A stretch of DNA of 64,000 bases from Sphingomonadales bacterium. Its GTDB lineage: Bacteria; Pseudomonadota; Alphaproteobacteria; Sphingomonadales; Sphingomonadaceae. Below the pieces are notes generated by a model. It ran no database searches. It saw only the letters and a list, made by a program, of their open reading frames with translations, and had not been told where the DNA came from. The position numbers and the translations under genes were made by a program. Of this stretch, positions 1 through 8,560 are shown piece by piece; positions within the stretch are counted from its first letter, which is position 1, and each line of letters opens with the position of its first letter. Where the stretch lies: positions 248,001 through 312,000 of the forward strand of contig JAIXWO010000026.1 of assembly GCA_027491235.1 (NCBI GenBank), written 5' to 3'.

Positions 1-675
1 CGCCGCGGCCATTGCCGCCTGCGTCGCGGACAACATATCAGGCTCGAACTGTCCGAGGGCCTCCAGAAAGTCGCCTGCGCGGAAAAGGAAGATGCCCCCG
101 TTCCAGCTAAAGTCTCCCGCCGCGACCATTTCGGCGGCGCGCGCGGCGTCGGGCTTTTCGATAAAGCGCACGACTTGCTCAACACCGTCGGCGATGGGCT
201 TCCCACGCTGGATATACCCATAGCCTGTTTCGGGTGCGGTCGCTGCGATCCCGAAAGTCGCAAGCCAACCATCGGCGACAGGCACAGATGCCTTGGCGAT
301 AGCGTCATGGAAGGCTGCCACGTCCTGGATCACCTGATCGCTGGGCATGACTAGGAGGAAGGCGTCTGGATCCACCGCGAGGCTCGCAAGTGCAATGGCG
401 GGCGCTGTGTTGCGAGCGCAGGGTTCAAGGATGATTCCCCCCGGCGCCATGCCGATTTCTGCCATCTGGCGCTCAACGATATCAGCATGCCGTCCGTTGC
501 CGACGATCAACGGTGCCGCAAAGAGGGTGCCGTCAGCGACACGGCGCAGCGTCTGCTGGAACATTGTTTGTGTGCCAGTAAGTGACAGAAATTGCTTGGG
601 TTTTTCTGGCGTCGATAGAGGCCAAAGGCGGGTCCCACCGCCTCCTGACAGAATTACCGGTACAATCTTTGTCAC
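1..675 (-). CDS. manC: Mannose-1-phosphate guanylyltransferase (partial, C-terminus outside window)
   Basis: Transfers GMP from GTP to mannose-1-phosphate, giving GDP-mannose in the cytoplasm for polysaccharide synthesis. About 225 N-terminal residues are visible; the reading frame runs off the left edge. The nucleotide-binding signature GGGGTRLWPLS lies near residues 10-20, followed by KPKQFL. LEPCARNTAPAIALA near residue 85, FIEKP near 165 and a WNGGIFLF block near 195 all fit the ManC/CpsB family. The start is a GTG preceded by a G-rich ribosome-binding stretch; the upstream ATG in another frame meets a stop at once. It is transcribed away from the sugar transferase gene at 835, so the two share a divergent control region. 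Together with Gmd, Fcl, ManA and the phosphomannomutase elsewhere in the window it completes a route to GDP-L-fucose. Whether a phosphomannose isomerase domain follows cannot be seen. Confidence 0.93.
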   Translation of the reverse strand, partial: MTKIVPVILSGGGGTRLWPLSTPEKPKQFLSLTGTQTMFQQTLRRVADGTLFAAPLIVGNGRHADIVERQMAEIGMAPGGIILEPCARNTAPAIALASLAVDPDAFLLVMPSDQVIQDVAAFHDAIAKASVPVADGWLATFGIAATAPETGYGYIQRGKPIADGVEQVVRFIEKPDAARAAEMVAAGDFSWNGGIFLFRAGDFLEALGQFEPDMLSATQAAMAAA

Positions 676-767
676 ATGCCCCCCGTATCGCCTTGGCCGC
701 TAGCGTATCAAACTTGAGCGAATCCGTGATTTGGCGGGCTTTTATTACGCTTTCTTTAAACATTCAC

Positions 768-809
768 TGTCAAATATTCCGACACAGCCGTGTGTCGGCA
801 GTTTTGACA
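768..809. promoter_or_regulatory. Nested interrupted dyad upstream of the sugar transferase/prs operon
   Basis: Two pairs of inverted arms share one centre. The outer pair is TGTCAAA (768-774) with TTTGACA (803-809). The inner pair is CCGACACA (779-786) with TGTGTCGG (791-798). Four bases separate outer from inner arm on each side and four bases form the centre, so the element is symmetric over 42 bases. It ends 25 bases before the GTG start of the sugar transferase. It could be a double-site operator for a dimeric regulator or an RNA hairpin in the leader. The symmetry is seen; the role is inferred. Confidence 0.5.
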
Positions 810-834
810 CTGGAAAGAGTAGAGGTCCGCGTAC

Positions 835-2223
835 GTGGTCAGGTTGTTCAAGCATTATGTTCCTTATGCGGTGCTCTTCCTGGGCTTGCTGGATGTCTTG
901 CTGCTTTTTGCAGCTGCCGATTTCGCATGGACCATCCGGGCCCATCAAATCGGCATGGAGGTCGAGCCCATCGGCAAAAGGTTGCTTCCACTCGTGAGTT
1001 TTGCAGTAGCCCTTCAAACGGCAATGCTTGCGGTCGGGGTTTATTCGGCCGAAGCGCTGCAATCCCTAAAATTCGCGGCGGCGCGGTTGTTGGTCGCGAT
1101 CTCGCTGGGTGTGATCCTCCTCTCTGTCTTCTATTTTCTGCTTCCCGGTTCAACACTTTGGCGGTCCAACTCGCTTTATGCGATGGCCCTGTCCTTCGGG
1201 ATGCTGATGGCCATGCGGGTGGCACTGCAAAGCCTTTTCGGGGGCGAAGCGTTTAAGCGGCGGGTTCTCATTCTGGGTGCAGGGCAGAGAGCTTTGCGCA
1301 TCAGCAAGTTGGCTGAGCGGGACGGTGCCGGTTTTGTCGTCGTCGGGCATGTCGAAATGTCAGACGGCCAGAATGTGATTCCCACCGCAATTGCGCGGTC
1401 GCACATCGACAATCTGGCAGACCATGTCGTGCGCTTGAGCGCAAGCGAAGTGGTGCTTGCCATTGAGGAGCGCCGCAACGCGATGCCGCTTTCCGATCTC
1501 ATTCGACTCCGGACGACGGGTGTCCATGTCAATGAAGTCTCCTCCTTCTTGGAGCGCGAAACAGGGCGTATCGATCTGCGCAGCACCAACCCGTCCTGGC
1601 TGATCTTTTCCGATGGGTTTACGTCCGGTCGTCGCCTGTCGTCGGTTCTGAAGCGAGTGTTTGATATCGCGGCGTCGCTTGTGTTGCTGATCGTGGCGCT
1701 GCCGCTGATCCTGTTTGGCGCGATTGCCGTGAAGCTGGACAGCAAAGGCCCCGCCTTTTTCCGGCAGACCCGCGTCGGCCTGTTTGGCGAGCATTTTCAA
1801 CTCGTAAAACTGCGTTCGATGTGTACCGATGCAGAAGCGGACGGCAAAGCGAAATGGGCGGAAAAGGATGATCCGCGCGTGACACGCGTCGGCAAGTGGA
1901 TCCGCCTTCTTCGGATCGATGAATTGCCGCAAATCTGGAGCGTGCTGAAGGGCGATATGAGCTTTGTCGGGCCCCGTCCGGAGCGGCCGGAGTTCGTCGC
2001 CGATCTTGAGGAAAAGCTGCTCTATTACTCCGAACGCCACATGGTGAAGCCAGGCATCACGGGCTGGGCGCAGATCAACTATCCCTATGGTGCCAGCCTG
2101 CAGGATGCGCGCGCCAAGCTGGAATATGATCTCTATTATGCGAAAAACTATACGCCTTTCCTCGACATTCTGATTCTGCTCCAGACACTGCGTGTTGTGC
2201 TGTGGCCGGAGGGTGCGCGTTGA
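835..2223 (+). CDS. EpsB-type sugar transferase (PEP-CTERM/EPS-associated polyprenyl-phosphate phosphoglycosyl transferase)
   Basis: A 462-residue membrane enzyme that would start a polysaccharide repeat unit by moving a sugar-1-phosphate onto undecaprenyl phosphate at the inner membrane. The N-terminal 130 residues hold about four hydrophobic segments. A Rossmann-like start (RVLILGAGQRA) follows near residue 143. The C-terminal bacterial sugar transferase domain begins near residue 273 with a membrane anchor (VFDIAASLVLLIVALPLIL), then KLRSM, RIDELPQIW and GDMSFVGPRPERPEF near 373. The domain order and the direct link to prsK match the sugar transferase of exosortase (XrtA) systems. The start is GTG at 835. 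Its stop overlaps the prsK start as TGATG, so translation is probably coupled. A second, shorter phosphoglycosyl transferase lies at 19098, so more than one glycan is likely initiated. Confidence 0.9.
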   Translation: MVRLFKHYVPYAVLFLGLLDVLLLFAAADFAWTIRAHQIGMEVEPIGKRLLPLVSFAVALQTAMLAVGVYSAEALQSLKFAAARLLVAISLGVILLSVFYFLLPGSTLWRSNSLYAMALSFGMLMAMRVALQSLFGGEAFKRRVLILGAGQRALRISKLAERDGAGFVVVGHVEMSDGQNVIPTAIARSHIDNLADHVVRLSASEVVLAIEERRNAMPLSDLIRLRTTGVHVNEVSSFLERETGRIDLRSTNPSWLIFSDGFTSGRRLSSVLKRVFDIAASLVLLIVALPLILFGAIAVKLDSKGPAFFRQTRVGLFGEHFQLVKLRSMCTDAEADGKAKWAEKDDPRVTRVGKWIRLLRIDELPQIWSVLKGDMSFVGPRPERPEFVADLEEKLLYYSERHMVKPGITGWAQINYPYGASLQDARAKLEYDLYYAKNYTPFLDILILLQTLRVVLWPEGAR

Positions 2224-4310
2224 TGATCGCATTCCTCTCTCAATGGGGACATGCAGCGGCGGCTGTGCTCTTTGCGGCGCTCGCACTTTGGTTTCTGCCG
2301 CGTGTCCGTAATGGTCAGGTCGCCCGGTCGATGGTGTCCGCTTGTGGCCTGACGGCCATCTGGGCGCTGGTCACCGCTGCAAACGGCCCGGAAACATCTT
2401 GGGCGATGGCCAGTGAAGTTGTCCGCAACATCGGCTGGCTGGCCTTGATGTATGCCTTTTGGAGGCGCGATGCGGCGAGCGCTGAAATGCGGACTGTGGT
2501 CGCGCTTTATGGCGCACTCCTGCTTGTCGCTTTCTTGCAGATGGTCGTGACACTGGTTGGCCCCGGTCCCGGTGCCTCGGCTGCCAATCTTGGGACCTAT
2601 TCTGACATTGTTCTGGGTATGTTGTTCTCGGTCGGCGGGCTTGTGCTTGTGCATAATCTTTACACAGCGGGCACATCTGACACACGCATGGCGCTGCGCC
2701 TGCCGCTCACGGCCATTGCCGTCATCTGGGTCTATGATCTTAACCTTTACACCGTGTCCTATTTATCGGGCGTCTGGTCCAGCGAGCTGATTGGCTTGCG
2801 CGGCATCGCTGTTGCCATGGTCGCACCACTGGTCGCCCTTTCGGCCAATGTGACGAGCGGACTTCGGGTGCATCTCTCCCGCACTGCGACCTTCCAGACG
2901 CTCAGCCTCGGTGCGATTGGGGGGTATCTCGGCATCATGGTCATCGTGAACACGCTGATCGGGGCGCTCATGGGTGATCTTGCCCGGCCCCTGCAGGTTG
3001 CCTTTGTGTTCGGCAGCTCAGTCATCGCGCTTGTTTTGCTGCCGTCGCCACGCTTTCGCGCTTGGTTCAAGATCAAGGTCGCCAAGCATTTGTTTCAACA
3101 TCGCTACGACTATCGCGGTGAATGGCTTCGCTTTTCCGAAACGCTCGGCAAGCCGGATGAAGGCGCAGCGCGCCCACTGGAGGCCCGGGCGATTCAGGCG
3201 CTGGCTGACATCACAGAGTCCCCTTCGGGCTGCCTGCTGGTCACGGATGGGACTGGCAATATGGAAGTCCGCGCCCGATGGAACTGGCCTGAACTCGAGG
3301 CTCCGATTCTGGGCGCGACTGCCCGCACAACAGAGTTCTTTGAACGGACGGGCCGGATCGTTGAGCTGGATGCCGTTCGTTTGATGAACGACCAATTGGA
3401 TGAAGAAGGCGCTGCTATACCGGAATGGCTGATGGGTGAGTCCTCAGCCTGGGTAGTTGTGCCCTTGCTCCACTTCGGCAGGCTCAACGGGCTTGTGGTG
3501 CTGGGTCGGCCCGTCATGGCCCGCACATTGGACTGGGAGGACTTTGATCTCCTCAAAGTCGTCGGCCAGCAGGTCGCAACCTATCTGGCTGAGGCAAATG
3601 GTCAGCACGCCCTTGCCACCGCCCAGCGGTTTGACGAGTTCAACCGCCGCTTTGCCTTCATCATGCATGACGTGAAGAATCTCGTCAGCCAGCTCACGCT
3701 TGTGACGCGCAATGCGGAAAAGCACGCCGGCAATCCGGACTTTCAGGCCGACATGATCGCGACGCTCAAATCATCCGTTGCCCGGATGAACGACCTGCTG
3801 GCGCGGCTGTCTCAGCACAACAAGGCCCAGGCAGAACAGCCCCGTGCCATTCCCATTGCACCGCTCGTTGCGCGGGTCGCCGCTGCCAAGCGGTTTCAAA
3901 TGCCGGTGGTCACGTCTGGGGAGACAGACCTTTATTTGATCGCTGACCCGGCCCGTTTGGAACAGGCGCTGTCCCACCTTGTCCAGAACGCGATTGACGC
4001 GAGTCCTGCAGCCGAGCCAGTGACCATCAACATGCGGGCCTCGCAGGATGAGGTGGTCGTGGAGGTCATCGACCGGGGGTGCGGCATGTCTCCGCAATTT
4101 GTGCACAATGAACTCTTCAAGCCTTTTGCCTCCACCAAGGAAGGCGGCTTTGGCGTTGGCGCTTTTGAAGCGCGCACGCTCATTACGGCGATGGGTGGCC
4201 GGATCGAAGTCCATAGCCGCGAACAGGAAGGATCGACCTTCCGCGTCTTCCTGCCGATCGCACGCGACAGCATCAATCTTTCCATCGACACCGAGGTCCA
4301 AGCGGCATGA
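2223..4310 (+). CDS. prsK: PrsK-type membrane sensor histidine kinase
   Basis: A 695-residue sensor kinase of the XrtA/PEP-CTERM system, expected to phosphorylate the adjacent regulator PrsR. The first 280 or so residues form about eight membrane segments. A GAF-like region covers roughly 300-460. The kinase core has the PrsK-style H-box IMHDVKNLVSQL, with the presumed phospho-acceptor His at about residue 482. The ATPase domain shows an N-box (LVQNAIDAS, Asn near 589), a G1 box (DRGCGMS) and a G2 region (GGFGVGAFEART). An ATG at 2202 in the same frame lies inside the upstream gene; the ATG at 2223, overlapping the previous stop, is the better start. The stop overlaps the prsR start as ATGA. 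The signal sensed is not known from sequence. The kinase assignment is firm; the name rests on architecture and neighbours. Confidence 0.92.
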   Translation: MIAFLSQWGHAAAAVLFAALALWFLPRVRNGQVARSMVSACGLTAIWALVTAANGPETSWAMASEVVRNIGWLALMYAFWRRDAASAEMRTVVALYGALLLVAFLQMVVTLVGPGPGASAANLGTYSDIVLGMLFSVGGLVLVHNLYTAGTSDTRMALRLPLTAIAVIWVYDLNLYTVSYLSGVWSSELIGLRGIAVAMVAPLVALSANVTSGLRVHLSRTATFQTLSLGAIGGYLGIMVIVNTLIGALMGDLARPLQVAFVFGSSVIALVLLPSPRFRAWFKIKVAKHLFQHRYDYRGEWLRFSETLGKPDEGAARPLEARAIQALADITESPSGCLLVTDGTGNMEVRARWNWPELEAPILGATARTTEFFERTGRIVELDAVRLMNDQLDEEGAAIPEWLMGESSAWVVVPLLHFGRLNGLVVLGRPVMARTLDWEDFDLLKVVGQQVATYLAEANGQHALATAQRFDEFNRRFAFIMHDVKNLVSQLTLVTRNAEKHAGNPDFQADMIATLKSSVARMNDLLARLSQHNKAQAEQPRAIPIAPLVARVAAAKRFQMPVVTSGETDLYLIADPARLEQALSHLVQNAIDASPAAEPVTINMRASQDEVVVEVIDRGCGMSPQFVHNELFKPFASTKEGGFGVGAFEARTLITAMGGRIEVHSREQEGSTFRVFLPIARDSINLSIDTEVQAA

Positions 4311-5680
4311 GCCAGTCTGACAAACCCAAATTGCTTGTCATTGAGGATGATGAGGGCCTGCAGCGGCAGCTGAAATGGGCCTATGATGACTATGAAGTTT
4401 TCGTGGCCGGTGATCGCCAGTCCGCCATTGATCTGCTGCGCGCGGAAGAGCCTGCGGTGGTTACGCTGGACCTTGGCCTGCCGCCTGATCCTGATGGCGT
4501 GACGGAAGGTTTTGCGACGCTTGAGGCAATCCTGAAGCTGAAGCCGGACACCAAGGTGATCGTCGCCTCTGGCCATGGCGCTCGTGAGAGCGCGATGCGG
4601 GCCATTTCGGGCGGGGCCTATGATTTTTATCAGAAACCCGTGGACATTGATGAGCTGGGCCACATCGTCAAACGCGCCTTCCACGTTCATGCCATCGAGG
4701 CCGATAATATGCGTCTCGCCTCGGTGTCGCCGGGGAGTATCAGCGTCCTCGGTGGCATGATCACCGCCGCCCCCGAGATGTTGAAGGTCGCAACGACGAT
4801 TGAGCGCGTAGCCAAGGCCGATGTCTCCGTCATGCTGCTGGGCGCCAGTGGTACCGGCAAGGAACTGCTGGCGCGCGGCCTGCATGACAGCTCAAACCGT
4901 GCACGGGGCCCATTTGTGGCGATCAACTGCGCGGCGATCCCGGAAACGCTGCTTGAGGCCGAATTGTTCGGCTATGAAAAGGGCGCGTTTACAGGGGCGG
5001 TGAAGACCACTGAAGGCAAGATTGAGATGGCGCAGGGTGGCACGCTGTTTCTGGATGAAGTCGGCGATATCCCGCTCCCCCTTCAGGTGAAGCTCCTTCG
5101 TTTCCTTCAGGAACGCGTTGTGGAACGCATTGGTGGGCGCAAGCCCATTCCGGTCGACACACGCATCGTTTGTGCCACGCACCAGAATCTGGATGTCATG
5201 ACGGCTGAAGGCACCTTCCGCGAAGATCTTTATTACCGGCTGGCGGAAATCGTCGTGCGGATTCCATCGCTGGCGGGTCGAGCCGGAGATGCCGGACTGC
5301 TCGCGCGGCATTTCGCGACCAAATATGCAGCGGCAATGAACCCGAATGTGAAGGGTCTTGCCCCCGATGCGCTGGCGGCGGTCGATCGTTGGACATGGCC
5401 GGGCAACGTCCGTGAACTCGAAAACCGCATGAAGCGGGCCGTCATCATGGCAGAAGGTCGACTTGTCACAGCAACGGATCTCGATCTTCCTGCCTCCGCT
5501 GAGGAAGATGACACGGCCGAGGTCATCAACTTGAAGGCTGTCCGTGAACGCGCGGACCGACTTGCCATCCGTCGCGCGGTAGCCCGCACAGAGGGCAATA
5601 TCTCCAACGCGGCCAAGTTGCTCGGGATCAGCCGTCCGACCCTTTATGATCTGTTGAAGCAGTATGGGATGCAGGCCTAG
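4307..5680 (+). CDS. prsR: PrsR, sigma-54-dependent response regulator
   Basis: A 457-residue NtrC-class activator and the likely partner of PrsK. The receiver domain spans about residues 1-125, with acidic residues VIEDDEG near 10 and the phospho-acceptor Asp55 in VTLDLGLP. The AAA+ domain spans about 150-385, with Walker A GASGTGKE near 179, the sigma-54 contact loop GAFTGA near 227, and Walker B-like LFLDEVGD. A Fis-type helix-turn-helix is at the C-terminus (NISNAAKLLGISRPTLYDLL). In this family PrsR activates sigma-54 promoters of EPS and PEP-CTERM genes. I found no convincing -24/-12 element in the larger intergenic gaps I read, so its targets may lie outside the window. It overlaps prsK by four bases and is followed after four bases by prsT. 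Confidence 0.95.
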   Translation: MSQSDKPKLLVIEDDEGLQRQLKWAYDDYEVFVAGDRQSAIDLLRAEEPAVVTLDLGLPPDPDGVTEGFATLEAILKLKPDTKVIVASGHGARESAMRAISGGAYDFYQKPVDIDELGHIVKRAFHVHAIEADNMRLASVSPGSISVLGGMITAAPEMLKVATTIERVAKADVSVMLLGASGTGKELLARGLHDSSNRARGPFVAINCAAIPETLLEAELFGYEKGAFTGAVKTTEGKIEMAQGGTLFLDEVGDIPLPLQVKLLRFLQERVVERIGGRKPIPVDTRIVCATHQNLDVMTAEGTFREDLYYRLAEIVVRIPSLAGRAGDAGLLARHFATKYAAAMNPNVKGLAPDALAAVDRWTWPGNVRELENRMKRAVIMAEGRLVTATDLDLPASAEEDDTAEVINLKAVRERADRLAIRRAVARTEGNISNAAKLLGISRPTLYDLLKQYGMQA

Positions 5681-5684
5681 TTTC

Positions 5685-7715
5685 ATGCGGATATCGCGTC
5701 CCTTGGTTGTGCTGCTCGCGACAGGCTTGCTTGGCGGTGCCGTGTTGGCACAGGCAGGCGATGTCACAGCGTCGCGGGAGGCTTATGCGCGTGGCACAAG
5801 CCTGATCGCCAAGGGCGATTTTCGGGCTGCCCGCGTTGAGCTGATGAATGCCCTTAAGGCCGACCCATCGAACGTCGCGGCACGGCTGGCGCAGGCGCGG
5901 GTTGCCTTGGAACTTGGTGACGGTGAAACGGCAGCCGAGCAACTGGCACGGGCGACTGAACTTGGCGCCGCGTCGCAAGACACCTCTTATCTGCTGGCGC
6001 ATGTCCGGCTGGTTGAAGGCAACTTTGCTGACGCCCTGAAGCTTGCCGATCCCGCTCTCGCCGGAGAGCGGCATGGGGAATATGCTACGCGAATCCGGGC
6101 TGCGGCTCTGGCTGGTTTGGGCAATGCAGACGGCGCACGCGCAGAACTGGACGCGGCAATTGCGCGGGGCTGGTCCACCGTGGAGGTATGGACCGACCTT
6201 GCCCGGCTTCACATGGCAACAGGCAATCTTGCCGCTGCCTTTCCCGCCGCCGCAGAAGCTGTGCGGATCGGCCCGCGTAATGTGAAGGCGCTGGTGCTGG
6301 CAGCAGAGCTGGACCGGAAGCGTTTCGGTCTGGCCGCAGCCGTGCCTTGGTATCGCAAGGCCCTTGAGGTCGACCCCAACCATGTCGAGGCGCTGCTTGG
6401 TTTGGCGGCAACGCTTGGCGATGCAGGATCAAACCGCGAGATGCTGGACCTGACCCGCCGCGTGCTGTCGCTGGATCAACGCAATGCGCGGGCCTGGTAT
6501 CTTCAGTCGGTTATGGCGGCGCGGGCCGGGCGATTTGATCTTGCCCGTGCGCTTCTCAACCGGACGTCCGGCAGTCTGGATGATGAGCCGGGCACGATGT
6601 TGCTGCGCGCCACGATGGAACTGCATGATGGCGCGCACGAACAGGCGATTGATCGACTGTCGGACTTGGTGGAGCTTCAGCCCGCCAATTTGACGGTGCG
6701 TCGTTTGCTCGGGGCGGCCTATGCGCAGGCAAAGGACAAGGATGGCGTCATCGCCACGCTTCGGGGGCTTGCTGCGCGCGCGGATGCCGATTCCTATACG
6801 CTGACCATGATCGGGCGGGCCTTTGAGGCCAAGGGTGACCGGGCGGCCGCTGCACAGATACTCGATAGGGCGGCCAGCCCGCAGCTTCGCCCTTCCCAGG
6901 CTCTGGTGACAGTGCCGTTGGATAAGGCAGCAGCTGACAATGCTGCGAACCCGCTCGATGCACGCACCGCTATTCCGCTCATCGCGGCGCAAATCGGGGC
7001 AGGGCAGGCCGGTGCCGCGCTTGGCCGCGCGCTCGAGATTGAACGGCGCAACCCCGGTGTGCCTGCCGCTCATATCCTTGCAGGGGATGTTCAGGCGAGC
7101 CTTAGCAACTGGCAGGCTGCAGCCGCCGCTTATAAGAAGGCGGCCAATCTCGATTTCTCGGAGGCGACCGCACTGCGCTTTGCGCGTGCTTTGGCCAATG
7201 TCGGCGATGGTCAGGGGGCGGCCAGCGTCATCGGCCTCTATCTCTCGCAAAATCCGCAAAGCATTCCCGTCCGTCGCCTGCATGCTGATCTGCATATGGC
7301 GTCCCGTCGCTGGCAGAGCGCCATTGCTGAGTTTGAAATTATCCGCGCGCGCACCGGTAATCGGGATGCGGCTTTGCTCAACAATTTGGCCTGGGCGTCC
7401 ATAAACGCAGGGGAGGCCGCGCAGGCGCTGCGCTATGCACGCGCGGCCTATGGGCTGATGCCAGACAATCCTGCTGTGGTCGGGACACTCGGATGGGCGC
7501 AGCACCGGGTTGGCACCGATCGTGTCGGTGCCGTCGCCTTGCTGGAAAAGGCGGTGCGTCTGGCGCCGCTCGATCCTGCGCTGCGCTTCCAATTGGCGCA
7601 GGCCTATGCAGCGGCCGGACGTAAGGCTGACGCCCGCAAATCTGCGGCCACTGCGTTGCAAAGCAACCGCTTCGTCGACAGGCAAGCCGCAGAGGCCTTC
7701 TTGACCCGCCTTTGA
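5685..7715 (+). CDS. prsT: PrsT-type TPR-repeat protein
   Basis: A 676-residue exported protein built of tetratricopeptide-like repeats, as in PrsT of XrtA/PEP-CTERM systems, where it is thought to scaffold export or sorting at the envelope. The ATG at 5685, four bases after the prsR stop, begins a clear signal peptide (MRISRPLVVLLATGLLGGAV, cleavage near AQA). An ATG at 5664 in the same frame would overlap prsR and spoil it. Helical repeats with A-x3-G-x2-A patterns run through the mature part, and the last 150 residues carry the strongest TPR-like blocks (LLNNLAWASINAGEAAQAL). No lipobox cysteine is visible at the cleavage site, and the protein seems shorter than many relatives. It is last in the operon; the next gene is 32 bases away. 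Confidence 0.85.
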   Translation: MRISRPLVVLLATGLLGGAVLAQAGDVTASREAYARGTSLIAKGDFRAARVELMNALKADPSNVAARLAQARVALELGDGETAAEQLARATELGAASQDTSYLLAHVRLVEGNFADALKLADPALAGERHGEYATRIRAAALAGLGNADGARAELDAAIARGWSTVEVWTDLARLHMATGNLAAAFPAAAEAVRIGPRNVKALVLAAELDRKRFGLAAAVPWYRKALEVDPNHVEALLGLAATLGDAGSNREMLDLTRRVLSLDQRNARAWYLQSVMAARAGRFDLARALLNRTSGSLDDEPGTMLLRATMELHDGAHEQAIDRLSDLVELQPANLTVRRLLGAAYAQAKDKDGVIATLRGLAARADADSYTLTMIGRAFEAKGDRAAAAQILDRAASPQLRPSQALVTVPLDKAAADNAANPLDARTAIPLIAAQIGAGQAGAALGRALEIERRNPGVPAAHILAGDVQASLSNWQAAAAAYKKAANLDFSEATALRFARALANVGDGQGAASVIGLYLSQNPQSIPVRRLHADLHMASRRWQSAIAEFEIIRARTGNRDAALLNNLAWASINAGEAAQALRYARAAYGLMPDNPAVVGTLGWAQHRVGTDRVGAVALLEKAVRLAPLDPALRFQLAQAYAAAGRKADARKSAATALQSNRFVDRQAAEAFLTRL

Positions 7716-7747
7716 CTTGACGCGCATGACCCGACAATAGGGAGGTC

Positions 7748-8560
7748 ATGGACAAGGACGCCCTGACCCGCATTGCTGAAGCCCTGGAACGCCTGTCTCC
7801 GCCATTGGTGACAGATGTTCCCAATGATGCGCCGGCTTATGTCTGGCAGTCTGGCATTATGCGGCCGGTGCCGGCGTTCAACCCTGTGTCAGTTGACTTG
7901 TTGGCGGGGGTTGACGCGCAAAAGGCCGCTATCCTTGAGAATAGCCGACGTCTGGCAGCAGGTGCTGCGGCGCATGACATCCTCCTTTGGGGCGCACGCG
8001 GAACAGGCAAATCCGCGCTCGTTAAATCCACCACAAAGGCCGTGCAGGACGCAGGCGGATCGCTCCGCCTCGTTGAGGCCAGCTGTAATGAGATTGACAG
8101 CCTGTCTGCGCTCTTTGCGCTGCTCAGCCGGTCGGACGTGCCGACGCTCGTGTTCATTGATGATATTGGCTTTGAGCAGGCAGACCCCCGAATGCGCCAC
8201 ATCCGGTCTGTGCTGGATGGTGGCATCTCGGCGCGTCCCGGCCATGTCCGGCTCTATGTGACTGCTAACCGTCGCCACATTGTGCCGCGCAATCTGGAAG
8301 AACAGGCGAGCGCCATTAATCCGCGCGATACCGTAGACGACAATCTGGCGCTGGCTGACCGCTTCGGGCTGAGCCTCGGCTTTCATGTCTGCACGCAGGA
8401 CGTCTGGCTGGAGATGGTCGCGGGCTATGCCAAGCATTTGGGGCTGGAGTTTGACCCGCAGGATGCCCTCACTTGGGCCACACAGCGCGGTGCGCGGTCT
8501 GGCCGTGTCGCATGGCATTATGCGGTCGAGCTTGCCGGGCGGGCTGGTAAGACGCTTTAA
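7748..8560 (+). CDS. DUF815-family ATP-binding protein
   Basis: A 270-residue P-loop ATPase of the DUF815 family, whose cellular role is not established. Walker A is GARGTGKSALVKS near residues 80-92. Walker B is LVFIDDIGFE near 135-144, followed by an arginine-rich sensor-like stretch (YVTANRRHIVPRN) and the DRFGLSLGF block typical of the family. It has no membrane segment or signal peptide, so it is cytoplasmic. It lies 32 bases after prsT and may be partly cotranscribed with it, but nothing links it to polysaccharides. It converges on the ABC-F gene, the two stop codons overlapping by four bases. Family assignment is strong; function unknown. Confidence 0.88.
   Translation: MDKDALTRIAEALERLSPPLVTDVPNDAPAYVWQSGIMRPVPAFNPVSVDLLAGVDAQKAAILENSRRLAAGAAAHDILLWGARGTGKSALVKSTTKAVQDAGGSLRLVEASCNEIDSLSALFALLSRSDVPTLVFIDDIGFEQADPRMRHIRSVLDGGISARPGHVRLYVTANRRHIVPRNLEEQASAINPRDTVDDNLALADRFGLSLGFHVCTQDVWLEMVAGYAKHLGLEFDPQDALTWATQRGARSGRVAWHYAVELAGRAGKTL

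Noticed and set aside
676-834. Sigma-54 (-24/-12) promoter for the PrsR-controlled operon
   Set aside because: No GG-N10-GC arrangement resembling TGGCAC-N5-TTGC was found in this gap or in other main spacers I read.
1360-2286. A 308-codon frame opposite the sugar transferase gene
   Set aside because: It lies fully antisense to a gene with strong family motifs, is rich in Arg, His and Gln, and matches no family. It is a by-product of GC-rich codon use.
3932-4885. A 317-codon minus frame across prsK and prsR
   Set aside because: It crosses the junction of two well-supported plus-strand genes and has no domain or ribosome site.
6429-7727. A 432-codon minus frame opposite prsT
   Set aside because: Antisense to TPR repeats; composition is biased and no motif is visible.
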